DNA of 64,000 nucleotides, taken from positions 2,108,001-2,172,000 of the forward strand of contig CAVQTR010000003.1 in assembly GCA_963716685.1 (NCBI GenBank), read 5' to 3'. The translations under genes were made by a program, and so were the position numbers. Positions 27,841 to 37,515 of the stretch are shown one piece after another (positions within the stretch are counted from its first letter, which is position 1; each line of letters begins with the position of its first letter). The notes under the pieces were generated by a model, which saw nothing but the letters and a program-made list of their open reading frames with translations, had not been told where the DNA came from and made no database searches. Source of the stretch: JALYXI01 sp963716685 (GTDB taxonomy: Bacteria; Acidobacteriota; Terriglobia; Bryobacterales; Bryobacteraceae).

Positions 27841-27859
27841 ACCAGTGTAAACAATGGTC

Positions 27860-29707
27860 CTAACGCTTTGGTGATGAATTGGGGGGCAGCATGAGTGTTA
27901 CAAAGTGGCCGTCAGCAGCCACCGGGACCGCCCCAAACTGCGTGCGCACAGCATCCACAAAGGGCTGAAATGCGCTGCCGGCGGGAACGATCGCAAACTG
28001 TGGCCGGCTCGCCGCAAGCGATGCAGTGAAATCTTTCGGATCGCAGCCGCCTCCGCAGAGCAGGCAGGAAAAGCGCAGCGGATTCGGGGCATAGTAGCGG
28101 GAGCAGTTCGCTACTCCGAAGACGGAGGCGCCGGGATGGGCGCCTGCCAGACGAAAGAGCGACGGCGTGGTCGGGAGCGCCTGCTCGAGATACTCACGCG
28201 CGGAAATCCGCCCCATGAGATAGGCGGGCTGCAGGCTGTTCACCTCGATGCACAGGACCACCAGCAGCGAAAACAGGAAGCTGTAGGCGCAGCCCACTGC
28301 GACGAACACCCGGCCCTCGCGTGACGCGGACGAAAGCAGCCGCACGATGCCCGCACCACCTGCCAGCGCGAGCAGCGAAAATGGAACTATGGCGTAGCGC
28401 AGCGCGCTCAGCACGTCAGCCCACGCCAGAAGATAGATCAGGCCGAAAACCAAAACCGCTTGCCGCGGCGCGTTCCACCTGCCGAGCAAAAGGGTTGCGA
28501 GCAGCACCGGCGCGAATAGAAAAGGAAACATGCCCATGGGGTTGGGCGATGCCGATTCAAACGCCTGCTTACCCTGAAACATCAGGTACCAAGGCAGGGT
28601 CACCCACCTTCGCAGCTGATTTTCGGGATGCTGCTGCTGCGGCAGCATCTGCGCGGTCTGCCGCGCTCCTTCCGGGTATAGAGGGTTGCCGGTGAGCACC
28701 CAGGTCTGGGCATGCCAGAACAGCCCACCCGCCGCGAACAGTAGGATAGCAACTGTAATGGCGCGCCACGGCATCCGCTCGCGAACCCAGGCATACAGCC
28801 AAAGCGGCGCCAGTCCTGCCATCGCAAACAGCACAACGTGTTTCACCCCCGCGGCTTCACCCAGCAGAAACGAACCAAGCAAAATCCAGCGGTGCCCCCG
28901 GCCCGCCTGCCACTGCAGGAAGCCGTACAGCGCACCAAGTTCGAAGAGCGCCATCAGCAAATCATTTTTTGCGACGCCCAGGCTCCAGTGCAGAAACGGA
29001 TACGCTGCGGCGATCGCCGTGCCCACGATGCAGGCGGGCGAATGGACTCCGCAGCTTCGTCCCACGCGAAACAGCATCCAGAGGAACAGCACCCCCACAA
29101 AAGCCATCAGCATCTGCGCGGCAGCCGGCTGGCCGAGCGCGAATCCGAGCGTCATCAGGAGTTCCGCTCCCTGGGGATAGTAGGACTGCGGAATCAGCGG
29201 CGTCGGTTGGACTGCCTGCGTCCGGGCATAGTGTTGCGCCAGCGGGAAGTGATAAGCCAGCACATCGAAGGCCGTTGGCGGCGCGAGCATCATCAGCAGG
29301 CTGCATCCGGTCAGCAAAAACAGGAAGAACACGCAGACGCCGGTAATCGGCGAGCCGGAAATCTCCGGCGCAGTCCATCGCGCGAATGGCGCTGAAAGCC
29401 ATCGCCACAGACGCCTGCGCTCGAGGAGAACCCGCACCCCGCAGAGGGAAAGCAGTCCAACCACAATCAGCGGCGAGAGGAGGCCGGCTTTGCCCAGAGC
29501 TGCTAAAACAAGGATCAGAATGCCGAAGCCACAGCACCAGACGGCCGGCAGATCCTGTTCCGTGAAGCCCATCGGCGCGGTCAGCAAATCGCCGAGTGCG
29601 AGAGCTGCGATTGCAGCCGCCGTACAGACCAACGCGGCAATGGGATGCACCGCCGCACACGTCACCAGAATCATGCCGGTCAACGCCGCCGGTTCCCTTC
29701 GGCCCAC
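27860..29707 (-). CDS. GT-C-like integral membrane protein; true start probably further upstream
   Basis: This protein has at least 615 residues with more than ten hydrophobic helices and the motifs PPTAFDVLAYHFPLAQHY, YYPQGAELLMTLGFALG and SLGVAKNDLLMALFELG, as in ArnT/PMT-like GT-C proteins, plus a soluble C-terminal region. GTG 29707 is the first standard start, but the frame stays open and hydrophobic upstream (IITLAWLPAAFALSLPAYLW) to about 29905. There, a CTG overlaps the stop of the Oar-like gene in the form CTGA, like the ATGA/GTGA couplings elsewhere. I believe the protein starts there, with about 680 residues. Confidence 0.75.
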   Translation of the reverse strand: MGRREPAALTGMILVTCAAVHPIAALVCTAAAIAALALGDLLTAPMGFTEQDLPAVWCCGFGILILVLAALGKAGLLSPLIVVGLLSLCGVRVLLERRRLWRWLSAPFARWTAPEISGSPITGVCVFFLFLLTGCSLLMMLAPPTAFDVLAYHFPLAQHYARTQAVQPTPLIPQSYYPQGAELLMTLGFALGQPAAAQMLMAFVGVLFLWMLFRVGRSCGVHSPACIVGTAIAAAYPFLHWSLGVAKNDLLMALFELGALYGFLQWQAGRGHRWILLGSFLLGEAAGVKHVVLFAMAGLAPLWLYAWVRERMPWRAITVAILLFAAGGLFWHAQTWVLTGNPLYPEGARQTAQMLPQQQHPENQLRRWVTLPWYLMFQGKQAFESASPNPMGMFPFLFAPVLLATLLLGRWNAPRQAVLVFGLIYLLAWADVLSALRYAIVPFSLLALAGGAGIVRLLSSASREGRVFVAVGCAYSFLFSLLVVLCIEVNSLQPAYLMGRISAREYLEQALPTTPSLFRLAGAHPGASVFGVANCSRYYAPNPLRFSCLLCGGGCDPKDFTASLAASRPQFAIVPAGSAFQPFVDAVRTQFGAVPVAADGHFVTLMLPPNSSPKR

Positions 29708-29901
29708 AAACCGGCGAAGCCGGAACGCATAGAGCAGAGCCAGCGCGCAAAGCAGGGGCAGCGTCCGAATGCCGAAATAGAAAGCGCCCGTGTTGCGGAA
29801 AAACTCCTGGTGCCACAGGTATGCGGGCAGGCTCAGGGCAAACGCCGCCGGCAGCCACGCCAGCGTGATGATCCGTTCAGCCCGACCCGCAGCCCCGAAG
29901 C

Positions 29902-32900
29902 TCAGAACTGAAGTTTCAACGCAAGCTGGCCGATACGCGGATCCTGCGCGCTCGTGATGCTGCCGAAACCGCCGGCACTCTGCGTCACGTTTGGATTATT
30001 GAAGTTCACCCGGTTGATTGTGTTGAAGAACTCGGCGCGGAACTGCAAGCGCACGCGCTCGCGCACAATCGGAAACTCCTTGTAAAGGCCGGTATCCCAG
30101 TTCAACAGGTCCGGACCACGCAGCGCGCCCTTGCCGACATTGCCAACGGAGCCGGTCGGCGGCAGACCAAAGGCACCCGGAATTAAATAGTTCACACAGG
30201 GCCCGCTCGATCCGCATGCCCCGGCGCCATATTCCGGTCCACCCAGGTAGACCGCGCGGTCCGACCCAATCCCGGTCTGCGACTGATCCTTCCCGGCAAG
30301 AATGGTCAGCGGCCCGCCGGTCTGATAGGTGAAAATGCCCGAAAGCTGCCATGCGCCAAGGGCCGTGCGCACCAGCCGGTTGGTACCGGCGAGCTTCGGA
30401 AGATCGTAGACGTAAGACATCACGAAGCGCTGTGTATGATCGAATTCCGACGGACCGCGATCAAACTGATGGCGCCCCGGGAAGTTCCACGGCACCGGCG
30501 AATTGCTTCCGGCCGAGACACCGGTGACGCCTTGGCCGTACGGAAGCGTGTCGATCGACTTCGACCAGGTGTAGTTCGCCAGAACGGTCAGACCGTACGA
30601 GTACCGCTTCTGCACCGTGGTTTGCAGCGAGTTATAGCCTGAGTTGATGTCCTGCGATGCCTGCGAAATGGAGCCATACGGCTGAAACGCACGCCGCGCG
30701 TCCGTGGTCAGCTTGCTGCCCGGAATATAAACCGCCGGATTCAGTTCAAGCGATTCCAACAGGTGCCGCGACTGGGAACCGACATAAGCCACGCGTGCCA
30801 CCCAGTCCGACGTCAACTGCCGCTCGACCATCATGTTCCACTGATAGACCACCGGCGTAAGTTCCTTCTGCCCGTTTGCCGGATCGTAAGTAATCACCAG
30901 GACCGGTCCCGGGAAGGGCGAATTCTTCGGAGGAGGGAAGGGAGACGGATACGGATTCACCAGGCCCAGCAGTGGGTTGCTGAACGAACCCTGGGGCTGC
31001 GTCAGGCTGAACTGTGGGCTGAACGGCGTGACATCAACGAAGCGGTTATTGAAGATGCCGTCCTGAATGGCGTCGTAAAAGATGCCGCCGCCCCCTCGAA
31101 GACTGGTTTTGCCATCGCCGGTCAGATCGTAAGCAAAACCCACGCGCGGTGAGAAGTTGTTATAGCTGCCATTGGCGCCCCACTTCGGAACGCCGGGGTC
31201 GCCGGGGAAGAGAAGTCCCGCCGGCGCGTTGGTGTAAACCTGCGAATGCACGTTCGCGTTGTAGTTACTCACGCTGAACTGCTCCACCCGGTTCTTTCTC
31301 TCCTGCCACGGGAACATGGGGTCGTAGCGCAGACCGAGATTCAAAGTCAGACGGCGCGATACGTGATAATCATCCTGCGCATATCCGCTCCAGGTGTTGA
31401 TCAGGTTATCTTTAAATTCTCCGAAGCCCTGAGTAAAGGTACGCACATAGCCCAGCATGAAACTGGCAAGCGCATCATTGGTCACGTCCGAGGTGAAGCT
31501 GAACGATCCGCTGGTCCGGAACTGATTGCGCAGCAGCACCTGAGCATGGATCCCGGTGGCGCCGAAGGAAAAGCTGTGTCTTCCGCGCACAAGGTTGAAG
31601 TCATCGCTCAGGTTGTATTGATTGCGGATGAACGATGCCGGATCAGTCTGCCCTGGGCTGAAGAATCCCGAAACACCGATACCTTCCAGTGTGTTCACGG
31701 GCGGTTGATACAGGTTCACTCCCAGCGAGGCGAGACTGATGCTGCCCGGCGCCGGACCGCGATTTGAGGTTTCCCGCGAAAAACTCAGCCGCAGTTCATT
31801 CAGCGCGGTTGGCGTGAAGACGTGCGTTTCTCCGAGCATCGCGTTTTGGGACTGAATGATGGAGAAGTTGGAGTTACTCAGGTAATTGGTTTTGTCGAGA
31901 AACCCGGTGTTCTTGAACTGATCCCAGAAGTAGCGCGCCGTCAGCCTGTCCCGCTCGGAGAAAGAATGATCGACTCGAGTAACATACTCGTCGAAATTCT
32001 GCGCCAGCGGTACCGAATAAAAGAGCTGGCCATTGCCGGACGCCGCCACGGGGATGTACTTCAGGAACGCAAGCGCCGCCGGATCCAGCCGATTCTTCGG
32101 AATGATGTTTCCCGGGAACGGATTCCCGGTGAGCGGATCTACCACCAGCGTGGCTTTCCCAAAGGGATTGGAAGGGTTCGCCGTCAACACATTCGAGAAG
32201 TCGCCGTTCTCATTGGCCACCGTCGGAACGAACGCGCTGGATGTACCGCCGATGTTGCGGATGCGCGTGCCCTGGTAACCGAAGAAGAAGAAGTCCCGAT
32301 TGCGCCCGTCGTAGAGATGCGGGATCATGATCGGCCCGCTGATGGTCCCGCCGTATTGATTGCGCTTCAGCTGGTCGCGCTTGGCGGCGAAGAAGTTTCG
32401 CGCATTGAACTCGGCGTTGCGCACGAATTCGAGCAGGCTGCCGTGCAGCTCGTTCGCGCCTGAACGGGTAACCACATTCACCACGCCTCCGGCATTCCCG
32501 CCGTACTTAGCCGAATAATTGGCCGTCTGCACGCTAAACTCCTGCAGCGCATCAGGAAAGGGAAACGGCTGATTCGCATTGGTGTAAAGGTCGTTGTTGT
32601 TCGCGCCGTCCAGACGGAAGCTGACCTGGTTTTGCCGCGAGCCATTGGTCGAGACGGTAACCGTGGTGGGAAACGTTTTGGTGTTGCCCTGATCCACGTC
32701 GCTCGCCGGAGCCGGAATCGCACCGGCCACCACGAGCAGCAGTGATGCCGCATTGCGACCGTTCAGAGGCAGATCCACCACGCGCCGCTGGTCCACGACG
32801 TCGCTGATGGTGGACGTGGAGGTATTCACCTGACTCGCTTCGCCGGTTACTTCCACTGTTTGGTTGGACTGCTGCAGCGAAACAGTCTGATTGACGGTGA

Positions 32901-33213
32901 TGCTTTCGTCCGCCTGCAGCAACACGCCCTTGCGCACGGCCGGAGCGAAGCCGGTAGCTTCGATGGACAGAGTATAAGTGGCAGGCCGCAGAGCCGGTAC
33001 CACGTAGTAACCCTGTTCATTGGTCGTGGTTTCGCGAATGGTGCCCGTAGCCTCGTCAGTTACTTTGATTTTGGCCGCCGGAGCCACAGCTCCCGAAGTA
33101 TCGGTTACGGTTCCCACGATGGTTCCGAAACCCTGGCCAAATGCCACTGCGGAGAAAGAAATGATCAACAGCCCCTGCGTGATTAGACGCCGTATTCCGT
33201 GCAGACGCAACAT
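29902..33213 (-). CDS. Oar-like TonB-dependent outer-membrane receptor
   Basis: This outer-membrane beta-barrel has 1,103 residues. A signal peptide (LLIISFSAVAFG) is followed by a carboxypeptidase-regulatory-like domain (TIVGTVTDTSGAVAPAAKI), a plug domain (VVDLPLNGRNAASLLLVVAG, LDGANNNDLY) and a long barrel ending in the aromatic LKLQF required for outer-membrane insertion. Acidobacteria carry many of these; substrates are mostly unknown, often oligosaccharides or peptides. The start at ATG 33213 is preceded by AAGGGG at suitable distance; an in-frame ATG 26 bases earlier is less well placed. The frame is intact over 3.3 kb, and a GT-C gene follows immediately. Confidence 0.92.
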   Translation of the reverse strand: MLRLHGIRRLITQGLLIISFSAVAFGQGFGTIVGTVTDTSGAVAPAAKIKVTDEATGTIRETTTNEQGYYVVPALRPATYTLSIEATGFAPAVRKGVLLQADESITVNQTVSLQQSNQTVEVTGEASQVNTSTSTISDVVDQRRVVDLPLNGRNAASLLLVVAGAIPAPASDVDQGNTKTFPTTVTVSTNGSRQNQVSFRLDGANNNDLYTNANQPFPFPDALQEFSVQTANYSAKYGGNAGGVVNVVTRSGANELHGSLLEFVRNAEFNARNFFAAKRDQLKRNQYGGTISGPIMIPHLYDGRNRDFFFFGYQGTRIRNIGGTSSAFVPTVANENGDFSNVLTANPSNPFGKATLVVDPLTGNPFPGNIIPKNRLDPAALAFLKYIPVAASGNGQLFYSVPLAQNFDEYVTRVDHSFSERDRLTARYFWDQFKNTGFLDKTNYLSNSNFSIIQSQNAMLGETHVFTPTALNELRLSFSRETSNRGPAPGSISLASLGVNLYQPPVNTLEGIGVSGFFSPGQTDPASFIRNQYNLSDDFNLVRGRHSFSFGATGIHAQVLLRNQFRTSGSFSFTSDVTNDALASFMLGYVRTFTQGFGEFKDNLINTWSGYAQDDYHVSRRLTLNLGLRYDPMFPWQERKNRVEQFSVSNYNANVHSQVYTNAPAGLLFPGDPGVPKWGANGSYNNFSPRVGFAYDLTGDGKTSLRGGGGIFYDAIQDGIFNNRFVDVTPFSPQFSLTQPQGSFSNPLLGLVNPYPSPFPPPKNSPFPGPVLVITYDPANGQKELTPVVYQWNMMVERQLTSDWVARVAYVGSQSRHLLESLELNPAVYIPGSKLTTDARRAFQPYGSISQASQDINSGYNSLQTTVQKRYSYGLTVLANYTWSKSIDTLPYGQGVTGVSAGSNSPVPWNFPGRHQFDRGPSEFDHTQRFVMSYVYDLPKLAGTNRLVRTALGAWQLSGIFTYQTGGPLTILAGKDQSQTGIGSDRAVYLGGPEYGAGACGSSGPCVNYLIPGAFGLPPTGSVGNVGKGALRGPDLLNWDTGLYKEFPIVRERVRLQFRAEFFNTINRVNFNNPNVTQSAGGFGSITSAQDPRIGQLALKLQF

Positions 33214-33306
33214 GGTCCCACACCCCTTGTGGAACATCATACATGAATGTCCGCCGGAGGCAGGGCGGGATTTGGCAGCGCGGCAAAATATCTTACTCTG
33301 AAGACA

Positions 33307-34086
33307 ATGAGTAAATATCTCAAAGAGCTCGCCTTCGGCCGCGATGTCGCGAAGCGCGCCGGCGAACTGGCTTTGCGCTACCGCGAAAACGGCATAGGCC
33401 ACGAAGTGAAATCCGACGAATCTCCGGTGACAATCGCCGACAAGGAATGCGAGAAGCTGATCGTCTCTGCCATCGCGGAAGCGTTTCCCGAAGACGGTGT
33501 GCTGGGCGAAGAAGGCGCAGTAAAGGAGTCGCCGAATCAGCGCAAATGGATTGTCGACCCGATCGACGGTACCCGCGACTTCATCCGCGGCACTCGCGCG
33601 TGGAGCGTGCTGATCGGGCTCGAGGAAGCGGGCGAAGTCGCCGCAGGGTTTGCGTATTTCCCCTCTACCGGCGAGATGTTTTCGGCATCAAAGGGCGGCG
33701 GCGCTTTCTGGAACGACCAACCCATCCGCATTTCCGAGATCACCACGCGCGGGCAGGCGCTGATCTGCGTTAACGGCCTCTCTTTCATGCGCCGTTATGA
33801 ATTCGCTCCCAACCTGCTCGAATTCCTCGAAAGCTTCTGGACCGTTCGCAGCATGGGTGGCTGCCTAGATGCCATGCTGGTGGCGTCCGGCCGGGCCGAC
33901 GTGTGGCTGGAAACGCAGGCAAAGCCATGGGACCTCGCGCCGCTCAAAATCATCGCATCTGAAGCCGGTGCCGTCACCTTCGATTTCACCGGCGTCGATA
34001 CCATCTATGGCGGCAACTATGTCATCACCGTCCCCGCGCTCGCGGAGGAAGTGAAGCGGTTCATCACTCTGAAATCGAAGATCTGA
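33307..34086 (+). CDS. Inositol-monophosphatase-family phosphatase
   Basis: This 259-residue metal-dependent sugar/inositol phosphatase has all the family motifs: DKECEKLI, GVLGEEGA, the metal and catalytic block WIVDPIDGTRDFI, and a variant of the second site, KPWDLAPLKIIASEAGA (usually WDxAAG). The GTRDF form and the altered second motif are seen in histidinol-phosphatase-like members, so either role is possible. ATG 33307 gives the normal N-terminus. A zinc dehydrogenase follows after three bases, so the two may act on the same metabolite. Confidence 0.9.
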   Translation: MSKYLKELAFGRDVAKRAGELALRYRENGIGHEVKSDESPVTIADKECEKLIVSAIAEAFPEDGVLGEEGAVKESPNQRKWIVDPIDGTRDFIRGTRAWSVLIGLEEAGEVAAGFAYFPSTGEMFSASKGGGAFWNDQPIRISEITTRGQALICVNGLSFMRRYEFAPNLLEFLESFWTVRSMGGCLDAMLVASGRADVWLETQAKPWDLAPLKIIASEAGAVTFDFTGVDTIYGGNYVITVPALAEEVKRFITLKSKI

Positions 34087-34089
34087 GCC

Positions 34090-35100
34090 ATGATTACCGC
34101 TCAGCTCACCGGACTCCGGCAGTTCACTCTGGTCGATGACGAATTGCCGGAACCCGGCCCGGGTGAGTTGCGCGTCCGCGTCTCCGCGGTGGGCATCTGC
34201 GGCTCGGACATGCATGCGTTTGCTGAAGGCGGCGTCGGCGATTCCCCCTGCCGTTATCCGACGGTGCTCGGGCATGAGCCGTCCGGCACCGTCGAGAAGA
34301 TCGGACCGGGTGTGACGGGGTGGTCGGTTGGCGATCGCGGCGCACTCGAGCCGGCCATCTTCTGCTATCACTGCCGCTTCTGCACGGCCGGCCACTACAA
34401 TCTCTGCGAAAACATTCGCTTCATGAGCACCGCTGCGGTTCCCGGGTTCTTTCGCGAATGTGTGGTGGTTCCGGCGCACAATCTGCTGCCCATCGCGCCA
34501 TCCACCAGCCTCGCCGAAGCCACTCTGGTGGAACCTCTGGCGGTGGTGCTCCACACCCTAAAAATCGGTTCCTATCAGGCTGGTGAAAGCGCGGTGGTTT
34601 GGGGCACCGGACCCATCGGCCTGCTCACCGTTGCCGTGCTCAAGCTCTTCGGCGCGCCCCGCGTGATAGCTGTTGAACCGCTGGCTTACCGCCGTGACTT
34701 TGCCCGCTCGCTCGGAGCGGACGATGTTTTCGACCCGAACGCGGCCATCCCCACCGGCTTCGAGATCGCCTTCGACTGCGCCGCCAAGGGAAACTCCGTT
34801 AACCAGTGCCTCGCAACGCTCAAAGGCTTCGGCAGGGTTGTCCTGACCGGCATTCATTCGGATCATCGCACCAGCCTCGATATTCACCTGATGCGCCGCT
34901 CAGAACTCAAGCTCCTCAGCGTCCGCCGCTCCAACGACGAATCGAATGACGCCCGCGATCTGCTGGACCGGCACGCGCGGCTGTTTGCGCCCATCATTAC
35001 TCACCAGCGGCCATTGACTTCCATCAATGAGGCCTTCGCTCTCAACGAGAGGTACGAGGATCACGTGGGCAAGCTGCTGATTATGCCGCAGCCGGAGTAA
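34090..35100 (+). CDS. Zinc-dependent medium-chain dehydrogenase (sorbitol/threonine type)
   Basis: This 336-residue NAD(P)-dependent alcohol dehydrogenase has catalytic-zinc residues in VGICGSDMHAF and GHEPSGTVE, the four-Cys structural zinc lobe CYHCRFCTAGHYNLC, and the Rossmann motif VVWGTGPIGLL with acidic VEPLAYRR after it, indicating NAD preference. It is three bases after the IMPase-like gene. The 3' end overlaps the convergent lactonase gene by 20 bases. The likely substrates are polyols or sugar alcohols, not resolved by sequence. Confidence 0.9.
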   Translation: MITAQLTGLRQFTLVDDELPEPGPGELRVRVSAVGICGSDMHAFAEGGVGDSPCRYPTVLGHEPSGTVEKIGPGVTGWSVGDRGALEPAIFCYHCRFCTAGHYNLCENIRFMSTAAVPGFFRECVVVPAHNLLPIAPSTSLAEATLVEPLAVVLHTLKIGSYQAGESAVVWGTGPIGLLTVAVLKLFGAPRVIAVEPLAYRRDFARSLGADDVFDPNAAIPTGFEIAFDCAAKGNSVNQCLATLKGFGRVVLTGIHSDHRTSLDIHLMRRSELKLLSVRRSNDESNDARDLLDRHARLFAPIITHQRPLTSINEAFALNERYEDHVGKLLIMPQPE

Positions 35101-36139
35101 ACACCACACATACCGGCGCGGGGACGGCCACCGGCCGGTCCACCAGGCTCAGTTTGCCGGTCTTGTGCTCAATTTCGAAGATCGAGACGGCATTCGAAGC
35201 CTCGTTGGCCGCCAGCAGATAGCGTCCGCTCGGGTCGATGCGAAAAGTCGCGGTACCCTTGCCCCCGGAAGCAATTCGCTGGACGGACCGCAGCGTACCA
35301 TGCCGGCCCTCGATCGCAAACACCTCGAGCATATCCGCGCCGCGGCTGGAAACATACACGAAACGTCCGCCGGGATCGACCGCGATTTCCGTCGGACCCG
35401 CCAAAGTCGGCGTGGTCTCCACCACTTCGGTCATCTTTCCGGCTTCGTGGTTATAGCGCAGCACGGCAACTTCGGATGCCTTCTCTTCCACGGCATAGGC
35501 AAACCGCTCGTCCGGCCGAAAGGCCATGTGTCGAAGGCCGGTTCCGGCCTTCATGGCAAACGTCGCGGGGTCGTTTGGCCAGAACACCGCGTCGGTGGAA
35601 AGGAAGCGAAAATTGAAGATCTTATCCGCAAAATCCGGCACGAAGATGAAGAAGTTATCGGGCGAAATCACCACCTGCCGAGCCATCCCGGTTGGCCGGT
35701 TATCTTTCATTTTGCCCACGCCGCCATCCCCTTCCATCAGGAACGAAACCGCGTTGCCGCTTTTGCAGTTGGTGGCCACCATCATCCAGCCATTCTTGTC
35801 GAGCACCAGATGGCACCCGCCGGTACCGCCGGAAGGCGCGTGGTTCATGGGCCGCAGGGCGCCGGTGCGGGCGTTTACCGCGAAGCTGGATACGGAATCG
35901 TCCGAAATGGCGTAGATCAGCTGGTTGCCGGGGTGCACGGCCAGCCACGCCGGGCTGGCGACCTGATCATTTCCCGCAATCGGCTGCAGCACCGGGTTCT
36001 CCGGGTCGAAGCGGAATGCCTGAATGCCCTTGCCGCTGGTCGCGACGTAAACAAGATACTTGCCTTTGGGACGCTTGAGTATATCGAGCGTCCCCGCGCA
36101 CAGCGCCGCCGCCAGCGCGAGGGAGATCAGCAGCCGCAT
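35081..36139 (-). CDS. Lactonase-family beta-propeller protein, exported
   Basis: This 352-residue protein starts with a signal peptide (MRLLISLALAAALCAG) and has repeated blades with the pattern of the 6-phosphogluconolactonase/YkgB-like family (HPGNQLIYAISDDSVSSF, PDERFAYAVEEKASEVAVLR, DPGGRFVYVSSRGADMLEVF, DPSGRYLLAANEASNAVSIF). Homologues hydrolyse sugar lactones; export suggests a periplasmic sugar lactone. The ankyrin-protein gene ends four bases upstream on the same strand, so they are probably co-transcribed. Confidence 0.87.
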   Translation of the reverse strand: MRLLISLALAAALCAGTLDILKRPKGKYLVYVATSGKGIQAFRFDPENPVLQPIAGNDQVASPAWLAVHPGNQLIYAISDDSVSSFAVNARTGALRPMNHAPSGGTGGCHLVLDKNGWMMVATNCKSGNAVSFLMEGDGGVGKMKDNRPTGMARQVVISPDNFFIFVPDFADKIFNFRFLSTDAVFWPNDPATFAMKAGTGLRHMAFRPDERFAYAVEEKASEVAVLRYNHEAGKMTEVVETTPTLAGPTEIAVDPGGRFVYVSSRGADMLEVFAIEGRHGTLRSVQRIASGGKGTATFRIDPSGRYLLAANEASNAVSIFEIEHKTGKLSLVDRPVAVPAPVCVVFTPAAA

Positions 36140-36143
36140 GTTC

Positions 36144-37472
36144 CTATTTCAGCGGGGTATCTGACGAGGAGAGCGGGACGCCGCTTAGCCGCTTCAGCAA
36201 AGCCGCCGTTTTGTCATGCGTCACAATTTCCGCGAGGAAGATCGGGGTGCGGCCGCGCGCATCCTTTACATTGATCTTTGCCCCCTGGTCAAACAGGTAC
36301 TGCACGATGGCGTCGCTGCCGGTTCCCGCCGCTCCGTGCATCGCCGTGCGCCCGCGCCGGTTCGCCGAGTTCACGTCCGCGCCGTATTGAACCGCCAGCT
36401 TTACTGCGTCAAGGCTTTTGCTGGAGGCTGCCAGTATCAATGCGTTCGAGTCGTCCAGCGTTTTTGCCGAGGTGTCGGCGCCGGCTTCCTTGAGCAGCTT
36501 CATTACGGCCGGCTGACCCGCCGCCGCGGCGAGCAGGTAAGGTGTCGCGCCCGCGGTCGAAACGTCTCCAAATCCGCCCCCGCCGCCACCGCGCGCCGGA
36601 GTCGCCGGAGCCGCCAGCTTGGCATTCGGGTCCGCCTGATGCGCCAGCAGATCCTTCACCAGCTCCACCTTCCCGGTCTGCGCCGCCAGGTGCAGCGGAG
36701 TGCCGCCGAGTTTGTTTTTCGTGTTGGCCGAAGCGCCCTTTTCCAGCAGCAGCTTCGCCGCGCCGCTGTTTCCGTACGTGGCCGCGATCAGCAGCGGATC
36801 CGTCCCGTCCGGCAGCCCGGTGTTGACATCCGCGCCCGCAGCGAGAAGCAGTCCCACGGTCTTGACGTCGCCCTTCTGGGCTGCGAACAGCAGCGGGGTG
36901 AATCCGCCCTTCGATGCCGCATTTACGTTCGCGCCACCCTCCAGCAAGGCCTGGACTACACCGGAGAAGCCCTCCGCCGCAGCCCACATCAACGCCGTCT
37001 GCCCTTTTCGGGAATCCGTCGCGTTGACGGTGGCCCCGTGAGCCAGCAGTGCCTTCACCGCCTCGACACTGGCGGACCGCGCCGCGATCATCAAAGGCGT
37101 CTCGCCGTTCCAGCGTGCCGCGTTCGCATTCGCCCCCGCTGCCAGTAGCTTTTTCACCAGGGCGGCGTCACCGTTGGCGCACGCGAGCGACAGCGGCGTC
37201 TCGCCGTATTCGTTCGCCAGATTGACGTTGGCGCCCGCGCCCAGGAGCAGATCGGCGGCCGCGGTGTCGTCGTTCCGCACCGCCCATGCCAGCGCCGTCG
37301 CGCCGTCCGGCTGCGCCTCGTTGACATTGGCGTGGGAGGCGAGCAGCGAACGCAGCGTTTTGGTGTCGCTCTGGCGCACGGCGTCGACCAACGAGGGCGC
37401 GTCCGCGGCCTGCATCGGAAGTGCGGTGAAAATAAGTCCGCAGAGGCAGGAAAGTCGATAATGGAATGGCAC
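36144..37472 (-). CDS. Exported ankyrin-repeat protein
   Basis: This 442-residue protein has a signal peptide (YRLSCLCGLIFTALPMQA) followed by about eleven ankyrin repeats (for example GETPLMIAARSASVEAVKALL, cited in part as GETPLMIAARS, and GGTPLHLAAQTGKVELVKDLL, cited as GGTPLHLAAQTG). A Gly-rich loop (PARGGGGGGFG) interrupts the array near the middle. GTG 37472 is chosen since AAGGA precedes it at good distance and it begins the signal peptide; longer openings overlap the divergent gene. It probably acts as a periplasmic protein-binding scaffold. It shares a 40-base divergent promoter region with the DUF1592 gene. Confidence 0.87.
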   Translation of the reverse strand: MPFHYRLSCLCGLIFTALPMQAADAPSLVDAVRQSDTKTLRSLLASHANVNEAQPDGATALAWAVRNDDTAAADLLLGAGANVNLANEYGETPLSLACANGDAALVKKLLAAGANANAARWNGETPLMIAARSASVEAVKALLAHGATVNATDSRKGQTALMWAAAEGFSGVVQALLEGGANVNAASKGGFTPLLFAAQKGDVKTVGLLLAAGADVNTGLPDGTDPLLIAATYGNSGAAKLLLEKGASANTKNKLGGTPLHLAAQTGKVELVKDLLAHQADPNAKLAAPATPARGGGGGGFGDVSTAGATPYLLAAAAGQPAVMKLLKEAGADTSAKTLDDSNALILAASSKSLDAVKLAVQYGADVNSANRRGRTAMHGAAGTGSDAIVQYLFDQGAKINVKDARGRTPIFLAEIVTHDKTAALLKRLSGVPLSSSDTPLK

Positions 37473-37515
37473 AAACGGTCCTTTCCATATATCATATAGG
37501 TAGATCCTGCCTGTG
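37473..37515. promoter_or_regulatory. Divergent promoter region, ankyrin gene / DUF1592 gene
   Basis: About 40 bases separate the two starts and hold an AT-rich core (CCATATATCATATAGG at 37484-37499), from which -10-like hexamers can be read on both strands. It also holds the AAGGA ribosome-binding element of the ankyrin gene. The two transcription units are likely controlled together. No specific operator is recognised. Confidence 0.45.
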
